A program made the position numbers and the translations under genes. Below, one piece after another: positions 16,925-24,053 of a DNA stretch of 64,000 nt (positions are counted from its first letter, which is position 1; the number at the start of each line of letters is the position of its first letter). The notes under the pieces are model-generated. The model ran no database searches. It saw only the letters and a program-made list of their open reading frames with translations, and was not told the DNA's origin. Source of the stretch: an uncultured Shewanella sp. (lineage in GTDB: Bacteria; Pseudomonadota; Gammaproteobacteria; Enterobacterales; Shewanellaceae); contig NZ_CANLKR010000003.1 in NCBI RefSeq assembly GCF_947491715.1, positions 1 to 64,000 on the forward strand. The letters run 5' to 3'.

Positions 16925-17293
16925 ATGACAGCTGATTTGAATAAAATGTTGACCACAACGGAAGATTTTCAAACGGATCAGCTAAAAAAATTTGATGAGT
17001 TTATGAAGACGAGTAAAGGCGTTGTATCTAGCTTGGGAAGTGTCGCGAAAAAAGCCGAACAAGATCATAGCAAGATGCAGCAAGCCATTGCGACTTTTGA
17101 ACAAGCAGAAAAAGGCGAAGATGGCTCACCTTGCTTAGCACTCAAGTATGATGAAGTGTATAAGGTAGTGATGAGCAAAGTGGTACTTCAGGGTAATGAA
17201 TATCAAGACCCTACGCTGTTTTGTGATTATGTCGATGCGCGTTCAATGCAAATTACCGATGCCATGAAAAAAGGCAAAGTGAGCCATGAGTGA
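16925..17293 (+). CDS. Unknown helical protein of the Reb locus
   Basis: 122 residues, predicted mostly helical (LNKMLTTTEDFQTDQLKKFDEFM, KKAEQDHSKMQQAIATFEQAEKG), then a compact segment LALKYDEVYKVVMSKVV and YQDPTLFCDYVDARSM. There is no signal peptide. It overlaps the family Y copy 2 gene by 8 nt, so the two are probably translated together. The family is not recognised. Confidence 0.7.
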   Translation: MTADLNKMLTTTEDFQTDQLKKFDEFMKTSKGVVSSLGSVAKKAEQDHSKMQQAIATFEQAEKGEDGSPCLALKYDEVYKVVMSKVVLQGNEYQDPTLFCDYVDARSMQITDAMKKGKVSHE

Positions 17294-17573
17294 TGGAGAA
17301 GAGAAAGAAAATGCAACGGAGTTAATCCAGGCAAATATTAATCAGTCCATTGCATCGGCTGTCGAAAGTGCCACTGATTTACTTCGTAATATCAGCACAA
17401 TAGAAACAACAGTGATTGGTGTTGCGTCAGCAAAATGGTTAGCTGAGCCTGCGAATGTGGCGTATAAAGAAATTATTGAAAATGCGACACAAAATATTGC
17501 TTTTGCAGTAGAGAACTTAGCCAATGTGGGTACGGCTGGCGCAAGTGTATTGTCTGATTTAAAACCTAAGTAA
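17286..17573 (+). CDS. Divergent Reb-like protein, family Y copy 2
   Basis: 95 residues, paralogue of the 14667-14978 product (shared TDLxRN..xIxTTVxxxxxAKWLAxP block). The C-terminus is Ala/Gly/Val-rich (NIAFAVENLANVGTAGASVL), compatible with packing in a polymer or touching a membrane. It is the last gene of the compact run that begins at 10842; a ~490-bp gap follows. Confidence 0.65.
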   Translation: MSDGEEKENATELIQANINQSIASAVESATDLLRNISTIETTVIGVASAKWLAEPANVAYKEIIENATQNIAFAVENLANVGTAGASVLSDLKPK

Positions 17574-18066
17574 TAAGAGAGTTTGAATCTTGAATGTATG
17601 AATAAAATATTTTTTTGATTTATACAGACTAAATATTACAAATATCCAGTATAGTTTAAACTTTATTAATAAACTTACCTTGCACGTTTTATATTTAAAA
17701 GATAATAGGTATTGATGATTTTAATATATGTATTACCTATATACTCTTATTGGCTTTAATTTATGTACAACCTAACTCATTAAGTGCTAGATATTTTTAT
17801 TTCAACTTTATTTTTAAATAGTAACCGTTAACGGTTAATTTTTAAAGTGATGGTGAGTTCATTCGTTTATTTTTCTCACCTTTTAAACCTTGTTGTGATA
17901 ACCCGTCTTTATGCAGTGAATAATAGGGGCGTTTGGTCCAGCAATAAACTGACTGAAGTGTTAATTCAGTTTTATCTAACGTTTTCTCTAAATGATAGCT
18001 TGTATTGGTATTTCAAATGAGAAAACACATTTTAAGTGTAATTTAAACTCGAAAAAGGAGAGATAT
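17574..18066. promoter_or_regulatory. 490-bp AT-rich gap before the second RebB block, with a 16-bp palindrome
   Basis: No gene is visible. The perfect palindrome TAACCGTTAACGGTTA lies at 17822-17837, about 230 bp before the first RebB start. The rest is very AT-rich. This is the natural place for the promoter and operator of the three near-identical rebB genes. No clear -24/-12 site was found by eye. Confidence 0.5.
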
Positions 18067-18306
18067 ATGGCAGAAGCAAAGCAACCAACCACAGTGAACG
18101 GTGCGATTATTGATGCGGTATCCGCGACCAATACTAAAGTATTGGCCGAAGCACCTGCAATGGCTATGGGCAGTTTGTATCAAACGATTGGTAATTCTGT
18201 TGCTATGGCTGCAGCAAATGCTGTTTATGCACAGCAGCAAGCGAATGTGACTTGCCAAGCGGCTTGTACGTTAGGTGTCACGAAAATGTTTTCACAAAAT
18301 GGATAG
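18067..18306 (+). CDS. rebB: RebB-family R-body structural protein, copy 3
   Basis: 79 residues, start MAEAKQPTTVNGAIIDAVSATNTKV. AAAGGAG lies 6 nt before the ATG at 18067; a longer upstream reading (17992) has no ribosome site. It is identical to the next two copies through the APAMAMGSLYQTIGNSVAMAA core but ends ACTLGVTKMFSQNG. It has one extra Cys (QAAC). First gene of a three-copy tandem block. Confidence 0.93.
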   Translation: MAEAKQPTTVNGAIIDAVSATNTKVLAEAPAMAMGSLYQTIGNSVAMAAANAVYAQQQANVTCQAACTLGVTKMFSQNG

Positions 18307-18376
18307 GTAATTGATGCTGAAAAGCTAAATATCATCAATTGTTTATTTTTACTCGTAATAACCAAGGAGGCCAATT

Positions 18377-18616
18377 ATGGCAGAAGCAAAGCAACCCACT
18401 GTAGTCAATGGTGCCGTTATTGATTCAGTATCAGCAACAAACACTAAAGTGCTCGCCGAAGCCCCCGCAATGGCCATGGGCAGTTTATATCAAACCATTG
18501 GTAACTCAGTGGCGATGGCTGCGGCGAACGCCGTATATGCTCAGCAACAAGCCAATGTGACTTGTCAAGCGGCGAATACCTTAGGGATCACTAAGTTGTT
18601 TTCGGACAATAAGTAA
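18377..18616 (+). CDS. rebB: RebB-family R-body structural protein, copy 4
   Basis: 79 residues. It differs from copy 5 at only three positions (K5/T5, S17/A17, D77/Q77), while the two genes differ at many third codon positions. It is preceded by a strong AAGGAGG ribosome site, as expected for an abundant structural protein, and separated from its neighbours by short AT-rich gaps with no terminator. Confidence 0.94.
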   Translation: MAEAKQPTVVNGAVIDSVSATNTKVLAEAPAMAMGSLYQTIGNSVAMAAANAVYAQQQANVTCQAANTLGITKLFSDNK

Positions 18617-18702
18617 TCTTAATGGGAGTGGGCAAGCGTATTATTGAATGCTTGTTTTTAATTTTAAGACGTTAATTTTATTTTTTAAAATGGAGAAAAA
18701 TC

Positions 18703-18942
18703 ATGGCAGAAGCAACTCAACCTACTGTAGTTAATGGTGCTGTTATCGATGCAGTTTCAGCGACAAATACGAAAGTGTTAGCGGAAGCGCCAGCAATGGC
18801 GATGGGCAGTTTATATCAAACTATCGGTAATTCTGTTGCCATGGCGGCGGCGAACGCAGTGTATGCACAGCAACAAGCCAATGTGACTTGTCAGGCGGCA
18901 AATACCTTAGGGATCACTAAGTTATTCTCGCAAAATAAGTAA
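18703..18942 (+). CDS. rebB: RebB-family R-body structural protein, copy 5
   Basis: 79 residues with the complete signature (VNGAVIDAVSATNTKVLAEAP, AMAMGSLYQTIGN, YAQQQANVTCQAANTLGI). It is almost the same protein as copy 4. Ribosome site TGGAG upstream. It is followed by a strong hairpin and then the family X copy 2 gene, which gives the same order (RebB block then family X) as in the first Reb cluster. Confidence 0.94.
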   Translation: MAEATQPTVVNGAVIDAVSATNTKVLAEAPAMAMGSLYQTIGNSVAMAAANAVYAQQQANVTCQAANTLGITKLFSQNK

Positions 18943-18959
18943 TCACTAAGGTTATGTTT

Positions 18960-18983
18960 ATCCTCACCGGGTTCGGTGAGGAT
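18960..18983 (+). terminator. Strong hairpin after RebB copy 5 (no T-tract)
   Basis: Stem ATCCTCACCG / CGGTGAGGAT with a 4-nt loop but no run of T after it. It is more likely an mRNA-stabilising or attenuating hairpin that makes the three rebB messages more abundant than the downstream gene than a full terminator. Confidence 0.5.
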
Positions 18984-19042
18984 ATTGTCAATTGATTCAG
19001 TCAGCCTTGAGCAATGAATGATTATCGAATGGGGAAGAAAGT

Positions 19043-19465
19043 ATGAGCGAAGCGGGCAGTGAAGATGTGAGTAAAACGGATAGTCAACAGCATGAAAACA
19101 GTGGAATGATCTCTACACAAGGTGGCGCCTCTAGTGGGATAAGTGGATTGTTTAAAGCGATCCCTGGAGATGACAACTGCGGCCATCAATGGTCATTTAA
19201 TTTTAATAAAGCACAAAATGAAGTGGATTTTACCGTTACTTTGAGCAGTCCTGCGGTGCTTATGGATATTGATCATCAGCATTTGAAAACGACATTGGCG
19301 CTTGATGATATCAATCAACTCATTATGTGGTTGTTTCAAGTGAAAAGTATCGCTAAAAAAGCCATGGAAATCTCAAATTCAACAACCCAAGCCTCAGTGA
19401 GTGCAGCTGCTAAGGGAGCGGCCCCTGCAGGAGCGGCTCAGTTGAGTGCACCGGTCAAGCGTTAA
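19043..19465 (+). CDS. Reb-locus partner protein, family X copy 2 (unknown function)
   Basis: 140 residues. It has the same ~80-residue domain as the 14210-14545 product: GASSGISGLFK, HQWSFNFNKAQN, a VLMDI strand, QHLKTTLALDDINQLIMWLFQVK. It adds an N-terminal Ser/Gln-rich segment and an Ala/Pro-rich tail (AAAKGAAPAGAAQ). No export signal. It closes the second RebB block. Confidence 0.75.
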   Translation: MSEAGSEDVSKTDSQQHENSGMISTQGGASSGISGLFKAIPGDDNCGHQWSFNFNKAQNEVDFTVTLSSPAVLMDIDHQHLKTTLALDDINQLIMWLFQVKSIAKKAMEISNSTTQASVSAAAKGAAPAGAAQLSAPVKR

Positions 19466-19550
19466 TACATCATTGAAAAATAAATCGGTTTTTCCAGGTA
19501 CATGCTGTCTCTTCCTGTGGCTTGGGGATAATTGACGATAGGAAATAATT

Positions 19551-19991
19551 ATGCTTTATCATCAACAGGCACTTTTTTCGATCTGGCATTGGCCTTATCA
19601 ATCATGTTCTAGCATCAGGCAAGGGAGCTGGCCGACGAATGTGTTAGTGCGGGAAAGACATTTTGGTAATTTACCGCTTAAATTAAAATCGGCCATGGAG
19701 GCCATTACGGGAGAGAACCTTCAATGTGTTCGCGTTCATTATAATTCTTCAGAGCCTGCCAAAGTACAAGCCCATGCTTACGCTCAAGGGCTTGATATTT
19801 ACCTTGCGCCAGGACAAGAACACCATTTACCCCATGAACTAGGCCATGTTGTGCAGCAATTGAAAGGCATGGTTAAACCCACTCGTAAACTTAATGGTCT
19901 TGACATTAATGATGATGAACGCCTCGAGCAGCATGCCACTTTATTAGGGGAGCAAGCACTCAAAAGAGCATGGCTGAGTGAGCGAGTTTGA
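19551..19991 (+). CDS. Stand-alone DUF4157 protein (eCIS-cargo type leader domain)
   Basis: 146 residues. From residue ~40 it is a DUF4157 domain: LPLKLKSAMEAITGENL, then VRVHYNSSEPAKVQAHAYAQG, IYLAPGQEHHLPHELGHVVQQ with the zincin-like HELGH (95-99), then KPTRKLNG.DINDDERLE and a helix. DUF4157 domains are common at the N-terminus of toxins carried by extracellular contractile injection systems. Here no toxin domain follows; the chain ends 15 residues after the domain. It may be a carrier or protease acting in trans, or a truncated effector. AGGAAAT is 5 nt before the ATG. Confidence 0.8.
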   Translation: MLYHQQALFSIWHWPYQSCSSIRQGSWPTNVLVRERHFGNLPLKLKSAMEAITGENLQCVRVHYNSSEPAKVQAHAYAQGLDIYLAPGQEHHLPHELGHVVQQLKGMVKPTRKLNGLDINDDERLEQHATLLGEQALKRAWLSERV

Positions 19992-20063
19992 TGAAAATAC
20001 AGCCTTATTTTGAATGATTGGATTAAGTCAGATAAAGGAAAGGCAGTGTATGTATACATGAGG

Positions 20064-20077
20064 TGTATCATGATACA
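20064..20077. promoter_or_regulatory. 14-bp palindrome upstream of the lipoprotein gene
   Basis: TGTATCATGATACA is perfectly symmetrical. ATGTATACAT, another palindrome, lies ~10 nt upstream. Both are in the 206-bp gap between the DUF4157 gene and the lipoprotein gene and could be an operator. Confidence 0.3.
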
Positions 20078-20197
20078 ACTAATTGATTTTTAAGTATAAA
20101 GATTCATAAACATAAGGGTGCAATTGATGTTAAATGCTGCGTTAACGTGTCAGTGTTATTTTTTCTATTGTATTGGTTTCAATACAGGGGGAATATT

Positions 20198-20575
20198 ATG
20201 AGTACCAAATTCAGCATCATAGTGAGCTTTTGTGGGTTAATCTGTGGTTGTACGTCTTCATATGAATCATTATATGGCACCGTAGTCCCTTTTGAGGGAG
20301 GAAAATATCAATCTATTGTCATTGCGAATGATAAAGCGATGGTATTACGACAAGCTGCACATGATCTTAGGGTGTTTTGTCAACAACGAGGAGACCAGTA
20401 TTATGTGGTTGAGTCTCAAAAAACGATCTATCGTACACCTGATAAACTGGAAACAGGTAACCCGTTTATCAATGCAATTGGCGATATCATGGTCGAAAAT
20501 GACAATAGAAAACATGGTGATGCATTTGAGACCATGACCTTTTTTCGGTGCAAAGAACCAAAGTTATCATCATAA
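20198..20575 (+). CDS. Small lipoprotein, unknown function
   Basis: 125 residues from ATG 20198 (AGGGGGAA upstream). A short hydrophobic signal ends in a lipobox-like LICGC with Cys18 as the likely lipidated residue. The mature part (GTVVPFEGGKYQSIVIANDKAMVLRQAAHDLRVFC) is soluble and resembles small periplasmic alpha/beta lipoproteins, but I cannot name the family. It sits inside the toxin-like island, so it may be an immunity or surface-protection protein; this rests on position only. Confidence 0.7.
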   Translation: MSTKFSIIVSFCGLICGCTSSYESLYGTVVPFEGGKYQSIVIANDKAMVLRQAAHDLRVFCQQRGDQYYVVESQKTIYRTPDKLETGNPFINAIGDIMVENDNRKHGDAFETMTFFRCKEPKLSS

Positions 20576-20858
20576 GCAGTCAATAATAACCTTGCTGATA
20601 TTTTATTGATCCCAAAAATAAATGATCTACTTCTCATCTTTATTTTATTCAGTGTGTTTTTTCAATGAATAATTCTTTTCATTAATGCTCACTGATTAAT
20701 ATTCAAAAGATGATATTGAAGGCCCTCTTAGGTGATGTTGGTTGTTAATAATTTCCAGAGTTATTTCGACAAGGTGATTTTTTATTTTTTAATGATGAAT
20801 TTAATTAACTCAGGCTAAATATATATCTATTTAGTATCAATTAAACGAGCAAAGTAAT
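20576..20858. other. Intergenic region, no feature seen
   Basis: 283 AT-rich bases between the lipoprotein gene and the next effector candidate. TATATATCTATTTAG just before 20859 could hold a -10 box. No repeats or hairpins stand out. Confidence 0.4.
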
Positions 20859-21731
20859 ATGTATACTCAAAAACAAAAAATCACACAAAAAAATAGACAA
20901 GCCTCTATGAAAAAGGCTGCCAATACGTCATTGCTTGGTTTGTCGCATTGGCATAGCCAAGTCAATCATTTGTCAGGGATCATTCAACGGAGAAGGGCGG
21001 TGGGTTGGTACCGAACAAAAGAAGCCACTCGACTTCGGCAAACCGCGGCGCCTCATGATGAAATTATTGCGGTTCCCAATGGGGTGTTGGTTAAGATTTT
21101 AGATGACAGAGTGAATAACTTTGCCGTTAAACTCATTCCTCGGGATCATCGCTGGGCGAGTTATGGTGGCCAAGTGGGTTGGATAGCCAGCACGCGACTG
21201 CGCAATGACCCCGATACGGATTATTATTGGAATACCTACCACAATAATAATGCACCTGCGTTATTTAGTTTAGCAAATTTGCAATATCTGTCAGTGAGTA
21301 ATGGGATTGTGGGCAGTATTTATTTTGAAGATGCTGCAGGTAATAATGGCCGTATACGCCTGAATCATCCATCGGGACCAGCAGTGGAGTCTCATGTTCA
21401 CCCTGTTGAAGTTTATACCCATGGGAATATTGATGCGGCGAAACCTAGCCGTGCCAAGCGAGGGGAGGGGATCGCTGCAACTCGATTGTTTATGACGAAT
21501 AATGGTTGGCGTAATCCACCACAAGTTGGCGAATATGTGTATGAGCTTTGGGCCAATGGCCCAAATGTGGCAGCCAGTCACCCTTCTCGTGGGCAATACA
21601 CATTACCTGTTAATTTTACTCAAAATATGATCAATGTGCTTTATCATGCGGTACAAACAGAGCAGATTGGTAATAGCATCATGAGTAAACTGCGTAATCA
21701 TGCCAATATGGCCGTTCAACTTAATGAATAG
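20859..21731 (+). CDS. Effector candidate with I-I-Q junction and unknown C-terminal domain
   Basis: 290 residues. A basic helical leader of ~45 residues (KQKITQKNRQASMKKAANTS, then LSHWHSQVNHLSGIIQRRR) ends in an IIQ motif resembling the junctions in the two nearby proteins at 21857 and 23292. Residues ~60-110 look like a small SH3-like beta barrel (GVLVKILDDR..FAVKLIP, GGQVGWIAS). The rest is unrecognised but has a His-rich motif SHVHPVEVYTHG (~residues 185-196) and aromatic segments (YVYELWANGPN) that could form an active site. The ribosome site is weak. Probably a toxin or delivered protein, by neighbourhood. Confidence 0.6.
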   Translation: MYTQKQKITQKNRQASMKKAANTSLLGLSHWHSQVNHLSGIIQRRRAVGWYRTKEATRLRQTAAPHDEIIAVPNGVLVKILDDRVNNFAVKLIPRDHRWASYGGQVGWIASTRLRNDPDTDYYWNTYHNNNAPALFSLANLQYLSVSNGIVGSIYFEDAAGNNGRIRLNHPSGPAVESHVHPVEVYTHGNIDAAKPSRAKRGEGIAATRLFMTNNGWRNPPQVGEYVYELWANGPNVAASHPSRGQYTLPVNFTQNMINVLYHAVQTEQIGNSIMSKLRNHANMAVQLNE

Positions 21732-21856
21732 GCATTAAATATAATAGAATGCTTTTTAACCGCATACATCATATTATGCTGCTACTCTTTGTGGTTATAG
21801 GGAGACCATGTTTAAGCAATAATGAATTAACGCCAACACAATAAGACAAAGGGAAT

Positions 21857-22966
21857 ATGATGCCCGTTTATCTATCAGAACAAGCCAAAGAGACAAGTAA
21901 ACAATGCCACCAAGGTGCAAAAACGCCGTTGTTACTCAAGCAAAAACGGGTTAAAAAAAAGAGACCAAATATCGCTAAAGGTCCGAGGCACAGTATTGCT
22001 CAGTTGCAGATAAAGCCTAATAATACAGGTCTTCCCGATACATTAAAAATGGGTATGGAGCGTCTATCAGGCATAAGTCTTGACCATGTCAAAGTACATT
22101 ATAATTCTTCTAAACCCGCAGCATTTCAGGCTCATGCGTATGCGCAGGGGAGTGATATACATTTAAGTGCTGGCCAAGAAAAACATTTACCTCATGAGCT
22201 GAGTCATGTCGTGCAGCAAGCACAAGGGCGCGTCAGACCAACCACTTCAATTGGGGGGATGGCGGTGAATGATAATGCAGGATTGGAGAAAGAAGCTGAT
22301 ATGATGGGGGCGAAAGCGTTGCAAATGAAAGCGTCAAGGCATCAACTTGAAAAACAGCCTGAAACGTTGATGCACTTCCAGACTCCATGCCGTCAACTTT
22401 ATCGCACTGTTATACAGTTAAAGAGTCTCAATGGCATTTTACTCGATGAAACCGTGCCTTACCCTAATAATAATCAAGCGGCGATATTAATGCATATGGC
22501 AGGGGAGTGGGATGGAATAAATGGCCATGCGGTTGATGGTGGGCATTTGCTTAGTACAATGGAGCAACTTTATGGCCCTGCTGTGGCAAAATCAATGCCG
22601 AATGGTGAGTCTGCTGCTGGAGTGCATTTTGCTGGGGGATTACCAGGGGATCGTATCACAGCCCACCAACATAGATTTAAATTGGTGAAAAATAATCCTG
22701 GAGGGGGTGCGCGTCGAGTGTCGGCATCAAAAGACAGTACATTTTGGCCACGGAGCTGGTCGAGTAACAATTTAGTGAATACCTTGAATCATTCTTACCG
22801 TAATGGCAATGCGACCGATTGGGCGAGTAAACAAAATACCTCTTATTGGTATCGATGGCAAACACTAGGCGCTAATACCCTTTTTCCAATTGAAAGGATC
22901 ACGAGAATAACGGGTTCAGATCGTAACAAGATGAAAGAAGGCAGAGCAAGAGCACTGGATTATTAG
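21857..22966 (+). CDS. DUF4157 leader fused to a bacterial EndoU-type nuclease toxin domain
   Basis: 369 residues. There is a basic Lys-rich N-terminus (residues 1-50), then DUF4157 (about 55-155) with VKVHYNSSKPAAFQAHAYAQG and HELSH (113-117). A linker ends LYRTVIQLKS. The C-terminal domain (~190-350) fits the bacterial EndoU / BECR ribonuclease fold: paired His in NGHAVDGGHLL (H224, H230), then ITAHQHRFKLV, and the hallmark SKDSTFWPRSWSSNNLV with Lys292. EndoU toxins cleave RNA. The chain has the usual leader-plus-toxin layout of eCIS cargo but no contractile genes are near. AAGGGAA precedes the ATG. No obvious dedicated immunity gene follows; the next gene is 23292. Confidence 0.78.
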   Translation: MMPVYLSEQAKETSKQCHQGAKTPLLLKQKRVKKKRPNIAKGPRHSIAQLQIKPNNTGLPDTLKMGMERLSGISLDHVKVHYNSSKPAAFQAHAYAQGSDIHLSAGQEKHLPHELSHVVQQAQGRVRPTTSIGGMAVNDNAGLEKEADMMGAKALQMKASRHQLEKQPETLMHFQTPCRQLYRTVIQLKSLNGILLDETVPYPNNNQAAILMHMAGEWDGINGHAVDGGHLLSTMEQLYGPAVAKSMPNGESAAGVHFAGGLPGDRITAHQHRFKLVKNNPGGGARRVSASKDSTFWPRSWSSNNLVNTLNHSYRNGNATDWASKQNTSYWYRWQTLGANTLFPIERITRITGSDRNKMKEGRARALDY

Positions 22967-23285
22967 TCGTATTCATGCTGGTGCTTACTTCTTTAAGAAA
23001 GAATAATATTGATGAAGAGTCATAATGTCTGTTTATCACATTCCTCCATCCACGGGTGGTACCTAAATAAGCGATAACGCTGTAAAAAGGCACCACAAAC
23101 CTTGCCCGTAGGATCCACTAAACGTGTTTTACTCTTTGTTGTAGACCTCTTTATTAAAGAAAGGGGCTTAGAAGACTAGGCTGTACTCACTACGCTGCGA
23201 TTAAAACACATTGAGTTCGAACATAATTTAACCATGAAAAATCAACAGCCCCTAATCCTCATTTATTTACCCTAAATTAAAGGAA
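22967..23285. mobile_element. Intergenic region with possible insertion-sequence remnant
   Basis: 319 bases with no intact gene. Read on the minus strand, the end near 23253 begins GGGGCTGTTGATTTTTCATG, which resembles insertion-sequence termini. A broken frame (..DLFIKERGLED, stop, AVLTTLRLKHIEFEHNLTMKN) reads across 23130-23260 on the plus strand. No matching second inverted end was found, so this is at best a decayed fragment. Confidence 0.35.
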
Positions 23286-23291
23286 ATGATT

Positions 23292-23906
23292 ATGTATAGT
23301 AAAATGAAAAAAAACACGCGAGAAAAAGGTTTTGTGAATAAAGTGGTATTGAAACGGTCAATTAACTCGTTAACAAATATTGTGCAAGGGCGTTTTTATG
23401 CGCCATTACCCGAACAAGGGACTGAGTGGAATACTTTGTTGGATAATATTAATACATTACACAATGCACATGCATTACCGAATAAGGCTGATATTGATCA
23501 TTTCATTGGCGATAGTGAAGCTATTTGGCATGGTGATGAGGAGCACAGTGGCAGTGTGAACCGCTTTAATGCATTTGTCACATTAAAAGGTAAGGTGAAG
23601 GCGGGGCTAGAGCAGTTAAAGTTAGATCCTAATGATTCAAGTACATTAAATTGGGGAGACATTATTCACTACTTAACCAATCAAATTAATGCTAAAGGTT
23701 TCATTACGGTAAATTCGAATCAAGGAGCATTAGGCGGAGGACATGGGAATGGTTGGTTTTGGAATGCAATCGGTGTGACAACCGGTTCGATCCCTGATTC
23801 GACGCATGGACAGAGTGCCGGGGCATTGAACGGTGCTAGAGGATCGGTACGTACAGTGATTATTGCACATAATGATGCTATTAATGCAGAGAAATTGAAT
23901 TGGTGA
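23292..23906 (+). CDS. Effector candidate with I-V-Q junction and unknown C-terminal domain
   Basis: 204 residues. A short basic leader (MKKNTREKGFVNKVVLKRSI) leads to SLTNIVQGRFYAPL, like the IIQ/VIQ junctions of the two upstream proteins. The C-terminal ~165 residues are not recognised; the end is Gly/His/Asn-rich (ALGGGHGNGWFWNAIGV, then AHNDAINAEK), a composition seen in catalytic cores of polymorphic toxins. Start at 23292 because AAAGGAA lies 8 nt upstream; an ATG at 23286 is too close. No signal peptide. Confidence 0.6.
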   Translation: MYSKMKKNTREKGFVNKVVLKRSINSLTNIVQGRFYAPLPEQGTEWNTLLDNINTLHNAHALPNKADIDHFIGDSEAIWHGDEEHSGSVNRFNAFVTLKGKVKAGLEQLKLDPNDSSTLNWGDIIHYLTNQINAKGFITVNSNQGALGGGHGNGWFWNAIGVTTGSIPDSTHGQSAGALNGARGSVRTVIIAHNDAINAEKLNW

Positions 23907-24053
23907 ATGGATTTGTCAAGGCGACTATGAAGGTTGAAGGGGGGGAGAAGCAATATATTCATGTTTAAATCGATGAATGCAGCGGAATAACAATTCATAT
24001 CATATTATCCACTATTGATAGTGATTAACTCTCCTTTATTTTAAAACCAATCA

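Noticed and set aside
13342..18942. Repeated ~240-bp units that might be read as a DNA repeat array or CRISPR
   Set aside because: They are full coding genes with different codons and their own ribosome sites; spacing and sequence do not fit CRISPR.
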